A program made the position numbers and the translations under genes. Positions 9,381 to 21,900 of a DNA stretch of 64,000 nt are shown here, piece after piece (the stretch's first letter is position 1; each line of letters begins with the position of its first letter). The DNA comes from Sipunculus nudus (Eukaryota > Annelida > Sipuncula > Golfingiida > Sipunculidae). The stretch spans positions 9,846,839-9,910,838 of the forward strand of contig CM049316.1 in the NCBI GenBank assembly GCA_026874595.1, in the 5' to 3' direction. Under the pieces are notes generated by a model. The model saw only the letters and a list, made by a program, of their open reading frames with translations, made no database searches and was not told the origin of the DNA.

Positions 9381-11237
9381 ATGGTGCTCTGTGGAATATA
9401 CATTAACAAGATGACAAGCCGCCATTCATGGAAAGGAACTTTGAAAGTAAATTTAGTTTTTGATGTCATTGTTTGGTGTATGCACGGAACAACTGGAATA
9501 AATCCACCACTTTCCGGCCAGATAAACACGGAATCCAGATTCTTGTCAGGGAAAGACCATTGGAAAACACCGCGTGGTACAGCAATAAATGTCTCCTTGT
9601 TTGTGTCATACGAATATGGAGTTTGCCAAAAATGTGTGTTTGGTGTAGAGTCTTGCTGTCCAGTGTTTGACATGTTTAACATCGGATTACCCCCGCCTTT
9701 TGACCAGCCATGCCCTTTCGGCGATGGAACTAACAGTCCACTCGGGTTTGATTACTGGAATCATGTGTTAGATCCGGCTTGGAGGCGTTCCGGCTGTAAC
9801 GTTAAAGGTTCGCTGGTACAATGCCGGAAAAATATATCTATTGCTTGGGGTCTGTCAAGCAGGTTGGGGCTAACATTTTTATCATGTCAAAGTCTAACGG
9901 GTCTTCATTTGAATTACTCTCTCGCTTTTAACATCTTGAAAGAAACTGAAGAATTATGTGAGGACATGAAGCCTCAGACGAAGGGTTATTGTGGCCAGTT
10001 TCACTACAGTAAAGTAATGTTTTCAAATGCTATAGGAGATGCAAGCCAAAAGGTTGCACTCAGTGAATTTAGTCATTTAATATTTGAGGTTGCGAAAGCA
10101 GTATTAGAAAAATGCCACAAGCAGGGTCTTTTGGTTGCTTGTATGATATTTGTCCCAAAATGTGACAAAGGAAAGCGGATTTTTCCATGCCAGGAAATGT
10201 GTTGGAACGTAGCAGTCCCTTGTATGGAGAATATCGACATAAAGACTCCCATTACATGCGATAAATTTGCAAAGAAGATATCTGGTACTCCCTGTTTCTA
10301 CGAGTCTGTTGATTGCCCGCGTCTTAAAGGTCCCGATAATGGTACAGTTAATGTGTCCAAATTAGATGACGTCATGGTTGCCCGTTATTCGTGTCAGAAG
10401 GGGTACGCGCTGACATCTCATCCAGAGCGTTACTGTTTGGTAACAGGTAAGTGGAACGGAAGTGAACCTTCTTGTGAGAAACGCGTTGAAATGAAGACAG
10501 GCCTTACAACAACTATCACTCATTCAACCAAAAAGGGCTTTTGCCCAACAACAGCAATGACTGATGCCACCACAGATGTCAGTCATCAAACAACAACAGT
10601 CATAATTATAACTTCTTGTACGGTTTTCACTATTCTGATTCTTACGTGTACATCCATATTTCTGAACGTGTGGAGAAAAAGGCAGCATCAAATAAACACG
10701 TTACATAGGGCCATACCGGTTGCTGGTGTAATAGAATACAAATATGATATATTTTTAAGTTACAGCTCCTGGGATGATGATTTTGTAGAAGTAGAATTTC
10801 TACAGCGATTGGAAGCAATGGACGATCCTCCCATACGTGTTTGTTTACATAATAGGGACTTTGCTCCAGGGGATTATATAATTGAAAACATCACCAAAGC
10901 TGTTGAATAAAGCTGTGCTTATTTCGTCATGTTGTCTCATCACTATATTGAAAGTAGCTGGTGCAAAGAAGAATTTAACATAGCCTACAGTCAGGTGATC
11001 AGTGAAAGGCGCCCTAAATATTCATTACTAGTGATTCTTCTTGAAGATGTACCGGTAAGATTAATGACACGTCCAATGCGGGCTTTTTGTAAAAATGTGA
11101 CTTACATTAAACGGACTGACCCTAGCTTTTGGGACAAAGTGGCCAACGTAGTGAAATTAGTTCGTGGAAATCATAATCTAGTGAACGTTTACGACCTGGT
11201 ATTTAACAATTCTGATCAAAGATACTGTTTAGCCTAG
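9381..11237 (+). CDS. Frizzled-CRD/Sushi/TIR transmembrane receptor, one in-frame stop
   Basis: A TLR-like receptor: ligand-binding ectodomain, one membrane helix, cytoplasmic TIR signalling domain. Start ATG 9381 has an in-frame TGA just upstream (9372); the ATG at 9411 (residue 11) is an alternative. Residues 22-36 are hydrophobic, signal-peptide-like. Residues 37-192 form an unrecognised Cys-rich region (C82, C85, C92, C93). Residues 193-305 hold ten cysteines in Frizzled-CRD order (...VACMIFVPKC...PCQEMC...). Residues 312-365 are a Sushi/CCP module with four Cys and a GKW before the last. A Thr-rich stalk (366-406), membrane helix (about 407-430) and basic stop-transfer follow. The TIR domain starts at about 453: box 1 DIFLSYS (456-462), box 2 RDFAPG (492-497), box 3 FW (583-584). 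Codon 510 is TAA, yet the same frame continues to 11237 with no gap in the TIR alignment, so a point nonsense change fits best. LRRs are absent. It may be a pseudogene, a null allele or a truncated decoy; assembly error is possible. Confidence 0.85.
10908..10910 (+). other. In-frame TAA within the TIR domain
   Basis: It lies between TIR box 2 and the segment ending SSWCKEEF. The reading ...NITKAVE-stop-SCAYFVMLSHHY... is colinear with TIR domains, which normally have a charged residue at this position. One base change (AAA, GAA or CAA to TAA) explains it. An ATG follows in frame at 10929. Confidence 0.9.
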
Positions 11238-11516
11238 GAGCAATACTAGGAGTGTTACGTCAGTGAATTTACACCACAAATTTTCTTGACCACTGGAAAT
11301 GTTATCCTTCTGTTTAACTTGACAAACTGTAGTTTTGGTTTGGACGAGAGAGTAGGGTTTATTCCCCGCTACCTTGGTTGTGAACTATCAGTGAAGGAAC
11401 ACACGAATATTAGGCTATTAGCTCCAACAGTTCATCATGGATATATAATAATTTGTATGTATTATGGATTAAGTGGTTTTTTTTACAATATTGTGGATTT
11501 AGGCAAAAAATTAAAG

Positions 11517-11819
11517 GTATGGTTCTCAGGCACCGCCCGCATCAATTTTAAACCCCCGCATCAAAAATTTTTTTTTGGATTTTCAATAAAAACTTACCAA
11601 TTTTGAGCTGCAGTCGCTCGGACATTTCTTTCAAGAAGATAAAATCATACAATTTCATATGTTATGTAGTGCTTTTCCTTCTTTAGCAAAAAAAAATATG
11701 TTAATATCATGCTTTTCCCTTATTTGACATTTTTAACGAACCATACAAAAAAAATTAAAAATAAAAAAAAAAAAGCCCACCCGCATTGATTTCTGAAAAA
11801 AAGTGCCTGAGAACCATAC
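11517..11819. mobile_element. MITE with 17-bp perfect terminal inverted repeats
   Basis: The ends GTATGGTTCTCAGGCAC (11517-11533) and its exact reverse complement (11803-11819) enclose about 300 bp of AT-rich, non-coding sequence. Subterminal similarity continues (CCCGCATCAAT against the complement of ATTGATGCGGG-like sequence). I could not fix a target-site duplication. An AATAAA at about 11585 could serve as a poly(A) signal for the receptor gene, but that is speculative. Confidence 0.85.
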
Positions 11820-12590
11820 TTTTTTTATTTTGGCCTTATTATTATTATTTTTTAATTTTACTTAACTGCATCCAGACAGAAATCGACCCGTCGGCTTAGT
11901 TCATATCTTTGCACTTTCACGTTAGACGTCTGTTAATTAACTTGTGTATTGTTACATAGATTATGTTGGTTTTGTTTGAATGGGAAGGCAGCAAGGTAGA
12001 GTCAACCCGAGGCTAGTAATAGAAGCCTAGTCTAGGTTTTAACACATTTAAATGAATTCAGGTCAGTCACAGAATCGAGTTTTGAAAAATTTGTGACAAA
12101 TTAATGTTTGATAATATATGGTTTTTAGTTAAGCTGACTGTTGAGAAAATTACAAAAAAGACGGATTTTGAGCGAGATTCGATGGACAGAGGGTTGTTAC
12201 GCTATGACGATATTTCACACTTCATGCAGTGCATGTGTGTAATCAGTGTGTTACTGTGTAACTTTGTTCCCATAGAAACCCGTAAATGTATTAAAACGCC
12301 GATGCTGCTTAACATTTCTGAGGTACCCCCAGTTGTTAGATGAACTTTAAGTACCGAGAAAACAAAGTAAAATTGCCGAAAACCTTAGAGAATCCTTAAA
12401 GAATAAAAATACCGTTACTACAGTAAATATTAAACCTTCTTGATGACATTATGTATCGCAGCTCAAGGAACAATAAAACAATATTTAGTTCGTCTGATAA
12501 TGCATGGGGTTCACGGTATAATAAGGAGTTAAATGTATGCCGAGTACGCTGTGTACATTGTAACTAATTGTAGAAGGTATCCCGTTTTCA
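11820..12590. other. No recognised feature
   Basis: AT-rich sequence between the MITE and the LINE fragment. A 79-codon open frame at 12104-12343 shows no recognisable domain and I do not call it a gene. Confidence 0.4.
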
Positions 12591-13548
12591 TGGTTTAATA
12601 ATTATTTATCTAATCGGGCACAGGTTGTTCACTCAAAGCAGGGCACCTTAGATATAGGCACTCCACAAGGCACTGTGCCCGGGCCAATTTGTTCCTTATG
12701 TACCTTAATGACCTTCCCCTGTTCCTCCATGATAAATGTGTCATTTATGCTGGTGATAATACTATTTTTAAGTTTGCACATTCAGTTAATAAAGCTATTG
12801 AATCACTACAGGCACAAATTAATATTGCGCTCGACTGGTTTAGTTATAATCCACTGTGTATCAATCCACAAAAAAACATAATTGTATTATTTGGCGCAAA
12901 ATTAAAAAAAAAAACTGAACAAGATCATCAAGTATTTTGATAGATAATATCAACGTGGCACCAGCAGATCATACTAAACTTTTAGGCGATTTTATTGACT
13001 CTGGCCTTACCTGGAAAAATTATTTACATGTACAACATGTCTGTGATAAAATCGCAGCTAAACTTCGTCTTCTTTTTAAACCCAGTCAGATTTTAGATAC
13101 CCCAAGTTTAAAAACTTTATACTATGCTTTCATTCAGAGTCATATAGATCACTGCATAACTGTTTGGGGTAGCTCTTCCAAAACTCACCTATCACAACTT
13201 CAAAAACCTCAAAAGAAACCTGCTCTAATCAGTTACTATTTGTCACTTATTCAAACGCTGAGTTAAATGAACGTTCTTCAAAGATATCGATATTTTGTTT
13301 CCTTAATCAGTTTTAAATGCACCCAGTTCGTTTACATATGCGTTCAACTTTGTAAACACTTCATATCAACTCGTTTCTCTCAAGGTTTCAATTTATCTTT
13401 ACTAAATCCAAAAAATAAAGAATCCGTTAAAGATAGTCTTACATATGCCGGGCCAAGCGATTTAAATGTACTCCCTATGAGTGTAAAAACTGCCAATAAT
13501 ATTAGCCAATAATATAAGTCTTTGTACAAACTGTTAAACTTAAACAAA
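12591..13548 (+). pseudogene. LINE reverse transcriptase C-terminal half, broken
   Basis: RT motif B is present as GTPQGTVPGP. The frame then shifts, giving MYLNDLPLFLHDKCVIYAGDN; the catalytic YADD has become YAGD, so one active-site Asp is lost. Then come ALDWFSYNPLCINPQK, a second shift near 12935, and the thumb region with YYAFIQSHIDHCITVWG. The terminal part (LTYAGPSDLNVLPMSVK, 13400s) matches the usual GP..WN.LP..VK ending of CR1/Jockey ORF2, and the frame ends near 13548. Confidence 0.78.
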
Positions 13549-13840
13549 TAAACAACGTCATGTAAGAGGATCTTGGATATGTTATATTACCTCTTTGTCA
13601 TGACTTTAACAGTGCTTTTATATGTATAGTTTTATACATTTGATTGTATTTCATATTTTTTGGTTGTTGTAAAATCTGTCACATCTTGTCATAATTTCAC
13701 ATGTTTGCATTTATTTTTTGTTCATTTGTGTCAAACCATGTATTCTATTTCTTGTTTTAGCCCAGAACTCGGTAAAAACAGCTTATGTTGAATAGGTTAA
13801 CCAGGTGAAATATGCATTATAAATAATAAAATAAACCCAA
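12591..13840 (+). mobile_element. CR1/Jockey-group LINE, 5'-truncated 3' fragment
   Basis: Begins inside the RT domain (WFNNYLSNRAQVV, 12591 on), runs through the RT C-terminal domain, and ends in a 3' UTR with a short AATAAATAATAAA-like tail near 13840. The coding part reads across several frames. The 3' UTR contains CCCAGAACTCGGTAAAAACAG, which resembles the end of CR1-like elements. No target duplication identified. Confidence 0.75.
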
Positions 13841-16556
13841 AATGGAGAAAATGCAAGGGTGATAAAGAGCAATGGAATCAGGTTGACATATAGAGACATC
13901 TGGTGGAGATTAATTGTACTATTCTTCACGTTAACTACACTTTTTAATTTGCCCTGTATTTATGATTTATTTTCCAAGCAAAAAACCCTGCTTCAACGGA
14001 CACAATGTGAACCGGAAGTACATCTCATGATACGACATGACCATTCCTACGCAAAGCATAAAAATTATTGCAAAAAAATGAAAGGGACTCTAGTAAACTT
14101 TATTATCAATTACATGTATGTTTCTTTTTATTATTATTAAAGCAGTTGTTTCTCCCCTTTGAGGTCTAGGGACACTAGAGTTCTTTGGTTAAGCCCAGCA
14201 GGTCTGGTATTTTATTAATGAAGGTTTTCCCGGAACAAAGAAATGATGATGATGACATACAGGAATTTACATTCCCATGACACAGTAACGTGCCGTATAA
14301 ATCTGTTCTCTGTGATCTCTCTCCGGCCGTGACAGTAAACCAGACTTAATATTCCAATTTGTTACCTGTAGCTTTACCTGATGGAAAGAAATATCAATCA
14401 AAATGAAGTGAAATCTTCTTTTATCTGCTTCACAGTTGTAGGATAAAGGCACATTATAGAGCACATCTGAAAGGAATAGATAAAGACACTTATGTAAAAA
14501 GTCATTAATATTGTCAATGCCAGAACCCTCATTGCTTCTCCAAAGACGGCTTTCTGTCTCTTTGATGTTCCGGTAACACTGTAGTTTATAAGGTTTACGT
14601 GTTGTTTGTACATATGGTTATTGCATGTGTATGAATACATGGATGTATGTGTACCTGCTGAACCCTAACATTACAACGATAAGAAACCGCATTACCGAAG
14701 TGAAATAATGAAATATGATATAAATTTAAATATAAATGATGAAAACCCACACAAACAATTCATGACATTTTAGTCGAGCCTAGTGGTTTAGCTCTAGCAA
14801 ATGCCTAGTAAAGCGATTCTGAATATGTTGAGGTATTTATCTAGGGAATCTTAAATAAATAACACCCGTTTATTATAAATTATACTTATCTTCATAAATT
14901 GTCGTTTTTTTATGAGAATATATTCGTGTTACTGATTATATAACTGCGCCCCGGGGCATATATCGATTTCAGATTTCCCTGTTTTCAGACAATCCCAGCA
15001 ACTTAAATTAGCATTTGAAGAAACACTATGTAGATCGGAATCGATTTCACTAAACCCAGAAAATAGACCTGTTATATATATATATATATGGTAAAGTAAA
15101 CAAGTGTAAGCTGTCTTCGCTTACACAAGATACGGTTACACAAGATTTGGGTTACACAAGGTTCCGTATATAGGTTCAATAAATAACGTATAACACTCTT
15201 CTTAATTAGTTTATGATCAGACACCTTGCATAAAGGGTATTTAATGATTGGGGCATTCTAACCTTGACAGTTAAGAAGTATGGAACTAAATTAGAAGCAG
15301 CTACATAACAATTAATGGATCCGCCTTGTAATCATATATATGGATCCATACCTTTCTTGGTGCAGCTTATAGTTCGAACTAGGGCTAATGATATATAGGT
15401 GGGCCCTTGTTTATGTTGTTTCTTTACTCTTTCCACTTCCTGATTTAAAGTCTGATGGATGCTAAATGATAATTTTTGTTAAAACGTATAAAATTAAATG
15501 GCACCTGGAAAATAAAAAAAATAACTTTTTTTCTTTGAACAATTCTACTCAATTATGTCAGTTGTTCATGGCAGTACATGTATAAAATGGGATCTCCTAC
15601 TTTGGATGCTTAAAATTCGAAAAAGTAAAAATAAAAATTAAATAAAAAGTCCTTGATTCTAGAAAAAATGACTAAAAATGAATTTTTCTTATATGGATAC
15701 TAGCTTGTTGATACAATAAGATTACCGTTTGGGTTTATTTTACTTAATCTGTTATATGATAAAGAAATTACAGGGACTGTTGGGGAAGAAGTAAAGGGGG
15801 GGGGGGAGGAAGATCAAAGAGTAAGTGCTGCTTGACATCAAAGAAGTACTGGATGTTATTAATAGGAATGAATAAGGTATAGGTGGAACTATTAGACCAT
15901 ATGTTAAATCAAAGCTCATCAAAGTTACATGTGTATTTCGAAAGATTTTTTCTTGTGAAAACAATAATACGATAAATTATTGTAAGACGGATTTTAAAAT
16001 CCTAGGATATTTAAAGTTCTTGCATAATATTTTTTTTCAATAAAAAATGATAACAAGAATAGATTTTGTGAGCTGGTGGGTCTGGAGGATGTGAGATGCT
16101 GAGATAACATTTACGTTATAAGAAAAGCAATATGGTATTTTACAGGATATTATGTTTACATAATATTTTAACTTGAAGATAAAAGTAGTAACATACACTT
16201 AATACAACACCAAGACGCTATATTACTATTATTTATTCAAAACTTCTAAATGCATTCAGGTAATTAGGTATATCCATGACAACATGATAAAAAAATATGG
16301 GTATCGAGTACTGTAAAAATGAAATTGAAACATGAAAACAGTTTCTTGTTAGAAGAAATTTGCACATGAAGATGAAATACGCCAGATAAAGAACCCTACA
16401 TTCATAATAAAATGTCTAACTGCAATAGATGACGAAAGCTTGGTGTGATATGCATCGTACTTATACACAAGGCCAGTAAGGATCACATTTCTACCCTGGG
16501 CTGGTCCAATTTAAAATCTTATTGACGTAATGTAAATGTGAAAACCGGACTAAAGC
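13841..16556. other. No gene recognised; AT-rich with small simple repeats
   Basis: Contains a short (TA)n at about 15071-15089, a local TTACACAAGAT-type triplicate at about 15120-15165 and a poly-G run at about 15797-15806. Open frames around 14267-14640 (minus) lack recognisable domains. Confidence 0.4.
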
Positions 16557-16789
16557 TAAGATTCCTTATGTACGGAATGCGGAATGCAGGGTGTGGACAG
16601 ATCGCTTTTGACTAAATAGATAAGGTGAGTTTCCTTATGCGTGGATTCAGCATACGATTTATGCCCGTTCAGCATGGTATCCAGGAGCAACACGTAGAAA
16701 ACATTGAATGCTGCCGTGCCGGTATATATGAAATTTCCCAAGTCCCAACACGCATTTCGCATGCCGCATTCCGTACAATAGGAATCTTA
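16557..16789. mobile_element. TA-flanked MITE with long inverted repeats
   Basis: About 233 bp bounded by TAAGATTCC...GGAATCTTA. The inverted repeats extend some 40-45 bp (core TGTACGGAATGCGG against its complement) with a few mismatches. The TA at each edge could be the target duplication of a Tc1/mariner-type non-autonomous element. No coding potential. Confidence 0.82.
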
Positions 16790-18892
16790 CTCTTCGCTTG
16801 AATCTGCATAGCATTCTCATTTAACCGATTGGCCCACTTTGAATAAGACACTAGTCATGCCGAAAATTGCACTGCCGGAACCTGTAAATCTGTAGCAACG
16901 CCAATACTGTTGTACACATTGAGTATTATTAGCGTTACAATTGGAGAACAAGCATAAAAGTAATCTTGTGAATGTACGAATTAACCAAATACCCACCCCA
17001 TCTCTATTGAGACGCGCCTCGTAAGCATCCATTTATGAAGCTTTAACAATGTCCACGCCCAGTTAATTCAATCAGATCAAAGTGGTACAGAAACAACAAC
17101 AACAATACACATATAAACAATCAAACCTCCTTGTGTCGCTTGTATAGAATTTTGTTCGAAGTTTACCAGATAAATTCCTCGTGAGGTACCACAAGATTGA
17201 AGAGAGACAGAGAGACAAACTGTGAACCAAGCGTATCAGATTATCAATCTCTCTAGTAAGATACAAATTTCGGTGAAGCTGTCGAGAATTAATCCGATAT
17301 AAAGTAGTGTTACTGATATGTGTTTTGACATATATCTGTATAAATAAATGCAAACTTCATAAACATTACAGCTAATAGAACGATTTTATCATTAATCTGT
17401 TTTGCACTGGACACTTTTCAATAATGATTGAGTCTGTTTTGTGATATATAAAGGAAATTATGTGCAACAAAAATCAGGGTTGCCTGCAGCCAACAATGAA
17501 AGAAATGAAAGAATATTTTCTGACTTTTAATTCGTGTTCAAGGATAAACCATCACGCAAATTGTGAATCTGGTCTCAAAAAGTCATGCATGTTACAGTCA
17601 ACATTTCGAAAAACATCTTTGAAAAATGCATGGAAGACCAGGATTATACATCAGATCCTGTTTTTTTACATCATTGTTCAGAAACAGAATTGGTCTATCA
17701 TTAACTGGTAGTGTTATGTGTTGTGTATCCCAACTCTGCATCATCAACCTTAGATTTTCATACGAAAACTATAAGGAATCAAGATCAAATCGTCAAACTT
17801 ACCTTATGTTTTTTAGAGAGGCCAATTTCTTTCAACCTGATGTCTGCAATCGCCACAGCTTTTAACATTCCTGGCATTCCCTGACTTTCAAAAAATCAAA
17901 GAATTTATGGACTTTTTTTTATGAAGTTCCCTGACTTTTCCCTGACCGCTTGGAACCCTGGAAATATCCAGCCTTTTGCTATTTTGATTCAAACGCTCAT
18001 ATTATTTTTAGCGAAATTAACTAGGACTTCACTTCTAATATAATTTATAAAAGGGTAAAATTGCAATATGACCCAATTCCGTTTGTTAATCATTGTAGCG
18101 TAATTAGAAAAAAGACTATTATTCCGAGAAGAAAATGCAAACATTTTACCTACCAGGCGCGGTTATTAAAATTTGAATTCAGTATAGGTATTGTCGTAAA
18201 GATATCGATATTTCGAAAATCGATCACCGGACTCTGAAGATAATCGATTTTGACATTTCTCCCGGATACCAATTCTCAGACAGAAATTCTAATAAGTATA
18301 TCACTGCTGGCCCTTTACGGCATCAGTAATGGGGTCCACTCCTGACACGTGAATTGGCTCCGTCAGTCTTTTCTTTATGTCCGACAGCGTGACCGTCAGC
18401 TGCGTGCTGGGCGTCTCCCCGGGAGCGCTCTCAGACTGTCGCGGATTTCAAAACTGATTAACTCATAACCCGAGCAGCTACTGCGGCAGAGCTTTCACGG
18501 AAAGGCAGAAAAATAATGTCCGACATATTGGCACACCTACAAAACGTCTAGTACCTAATAAAGTTAGTACAACATGCAACCTTACAATTCAAATCGTCTT
18601 TGTGTTTACCAGACGTCCCTGTTGGTTCCGCCCTCCGGGTTCTTTCAATGTGAGTGATACGGCACGGCTGGTGTGGTCGTTTATGAAGGCCTGACGGGAT
18701 ACTGTTTATCAGCGCCACAGCCAGCAGATAGGTTGCCGAACTTAATTAAACTTCCATGACTCCGACCAATATGATTAGGATCATTTGATATCACGCGACA
18801 GCTGTCCTGGAACACTGGTGGATACAGACACCTTCCAATCTCGTGAACCACCCATTTTGTCGACTGCATACTGCAAATTTCACACGTATTTT
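16790..18892. other. No recognised feature
   Basis: Mixed AT-rich sequence without recognisable exons or repeat ends. Short open frames only. Confidence 0.4.
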
Positions 18893-18990
18893 TAGCTCAG
18901 CTGACTGAACGTTATCTGAGCTATAGCGGTCATCCTTCATCCGCTTGACCGTCCGCCCGGTGACCCGTTGACAGGGCACATATCTAAATC
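18893..18990 (-). mobile_element. 3' terminus of a pearl/HINE-like element
   Basis: Read on the minus strand this gives a GTGCCCTGT..AACGGG start, a degenerate CGGACGG tract, GACCGCTATAGCTCAG and a hairpin (arms 18893-18900 and 18916-18923, TAGCTCAG/CTGAGCTA, perfect). The same order occurs at 37255-37380 on the plus strand at the end of the 335-bp array. The rest of the element is missing or too diverged to see. Confidence 0.7.
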
Positions 18991-21900
18991 GTTAGGCTGG
19001 GAAAGTTTATACTTCAAATGCTGACGGATCCTAGAATTTGCCGCCCCTCTTAACAACAGTAAAAAACTGGAACATGTGCAAAAGATATTTTGTAAATTGT
19101 TCTTCGTTATAGATGGTTTGTAAACGATACCATTATATCATGTAATACTGAAATGACATCTTTCGCCAAACACTTTAGGAAAATTACCTCATTGCTAAAG
19201 AAAATCGAAAGACCTCTCTGACTTACTTCAAAAAAGGATGTTTATCATGCAGTTCTCTGGACAGGATAACCCATAACTGCAGAAAATATCATTATATTGC
19301 CGGTTTCACATATAAAGTGGTAACGTATTTTTTTGCGTACACACGATTTGTGACATACTAAAAATTATCCATGTACTTTAATTGGTGAGTTACAAATTGT
19401 TCCATTCAGAAAGTGAACAAAAACATCTTGTAACATATACATAAACATTTTTGTTATCAGATATATATATATATATATATATATGTATAAATTTTGATAT
19501 TATATATATTAATATATAATCATCTAATAGAGCTCATGAAAAAAGTTTGTTTAATTGCAGAATCCTCAAAGAAAATAAAAAAATTATACTTTTAGTTCAT
19601 AACTATATACATCATATCAAAATATTTTTACTGCGCTTTGCACAATTTCATTTTAAAGTTACTGATTTGCTTGTGTAGTTTTATTTTAGAACTAATAATT
19701 ATTCAGTAATCATTAAAGTATCAGGTTTAATCCTAGTTAATTGTACAAACTTAGAAGGCATATCATTATTGTTCATTGAAACTGTTTCATAACAGGTAGA
19801 CAACGACTGGAGATATAGTGGATCAGCTGAACAATTAATAATATGACAGTACAGGCAAATATATTTTTATTTCTGATTTGAATCTTTAGAAGTTGTACTG
19901 ATACTTGATACTTTTAGACCTACATGTATATTGAACGTGTGGAACAGCAGCCAAGGGGTGTCCTCCAACGCCACCCTGGAAATTTATAATAGATATAATT
20001 TACTCACAATCATATCTGCCACCTTGAAAAAAATTACCTCACAGGTCTGGGTGAAAGATAGGGGGTATTCACTTTAAATAAATGGTCAGGTCATATTAAT
20101 ACACCAGATTTAATCACCATTGGTACAAACACAGATAAAAATGGAATGAAATAGTCTTTCCGATGTTCAGGTTAGTGCAAAACTATGTATTTTAAGATGA
20201 CTTTTGTATGAATAATGGGAATTATGCAAGATGCAAAATATGGTTTTGCTCTTTCAATATTAAAGTCTGTTAAATATGGTATCTTGGTGAATTCATGCAG
20301 GGATAGACACACACACATATATATATATATATATCTAGGAAACTCAATTAATTTTGACTGTATTTTTGACCCATGTGCTGCCCCCAAACTCTTCCCATTC
20401 AGGTACATTGGTCTTCATGTAGTGTTTCTCCCTCATTAATGCTTTTATATGATTGGTCATAATGTCGATGACGTTATGACATTGCAAGACTACTTATATT
20501 TTTATTGTTTTCTTCAAAAACTGGCGTAAAAGGACCAAACGCGAGTCATTTGATTTGTTTAATTGTCCAAGCAATTATTCATGGAATGCCTGAACTATTT
20601 ATATCAAATAAGCACTCTTTAGTCGTATGAAGATGGAACTTTGTAATGGTTCAGGAAATACAACCAAAAACCACCCTTGCCTCCCCCCGCTATGTCCGTC
20701 ACTGATTATTATGAATGTGTTTTATTGTAAGTTTTCCTACATAAGAAAAGAAACCACCAAATCAGGATTGCCGCCAGACGGCATACATCGATACTTTGCT
20801 TATCCAGAAGGGGGGGGGGGGGGGGTCGGAGTCCGGTCTAGGGACTCGGACCCCATCTTTTTTAGCCACCAAAACATTTTTAAGGGATTCAGACCACGCT
20901 TTGCGGGCTGTACCCGCTTTACCGGTCCTGGGGACATTTTATAGGTTTTGTCATTAGTCCTCCTGGATCGGGCCCCTCATTGATGAATCCTGGATCCGCC
21001 AATGTCACCCAGTCAGCCAAGGCCCTCTCCACGTTGAGACAATTAACCTAAAGGTCAGAGAATTAAAAGGAAGGCAAGTGCAGTCCCCAGCAGACAGAAG
21101 GTCGTCATTCAGTTTGTCTTCTGATCGCCCTGTCGTCGTCGACTCGTTGTTCCGTGACCTTTTGACGGCGTAGTAATCATAGAGGGTGATAATACAGGTG
21201 CGGACAACATGGACTTTTGGTGCTGATGTTCCGATAAGAAAGAGTGGGGTAAAGGGTCATTCCTTTCAGCTTCCTGGAAAGCCATATCGTAGATCATAGT
21301 TTTGAGAGTGTTTTCCTCAAGATATGTTCTATACCATCCTTTTTGTTCAGAGTTCCGCATAAAAAAACACAAGGTCATGGGAGGACTCCGCCATTGATTT
21401 ACCAAACCGCCCAGTTTTCAAAAACGTGTATTTTATATAGCTGCATATTTTATTTAATATTTTGGCATATTGGTATTTGGCAAGATTGCTGTCAATATAA
21501 CTTATTTATTATTTGAGTGGAAAAGCAAGAAAGAGAATTTTCTTACAAAGTTTTCTGAAACCGCCAACGGTGAAATATGCAAGAAATTACACAACAAAGA
21601 GAATTTTCGACGAGCCCGATTTTTTCAAGAGTTTGTGTTTTGAACGCAATATTTTGATTATATACAGTTTCAAGTATAAGCGACCAATGCAGTATGTTTG
21701 AACAGATCGTGCAGAGAAATTGTATAAAATTAACTGTAAAATAATACATATCTCAACTTCTCTTTATGTCTATAGCTGAAGAAATTCTCAAGATAAGTTC
21801 AAAGGTTTCTTGTAAAAGTTTTTTTTTATTCTAAAGGGGAAGTACCAAAGACTTGTCGGGCGACGCGTCAAAATATATTTTTATGAGCAAACCAGCGTTT

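Noticed and set aside
9311-9682. Minus-strand open frame overlapping the receptor start
   Set aside because: A shadow of the coding strand with no domain and no supporting context.
10929-11237. Separate small TIR-fragment gene starting at the ATG after the stop
   Set aside because: It is in the same frame and is simply the second half of the TIR domain of the receptor; no promoter or separate start context is evident.
15121-15165. TTACACAAGAT repeats as a regulatory element
   Set aside because: Only three imperfect copies with no gene nearby; insufficient support.
20983-20999. Complete hAT-like MITE ending at GAATCCTGGATCCGCC
   Set aside because: Only one end is visible; no matching opposite terminus or target duplication could be located.
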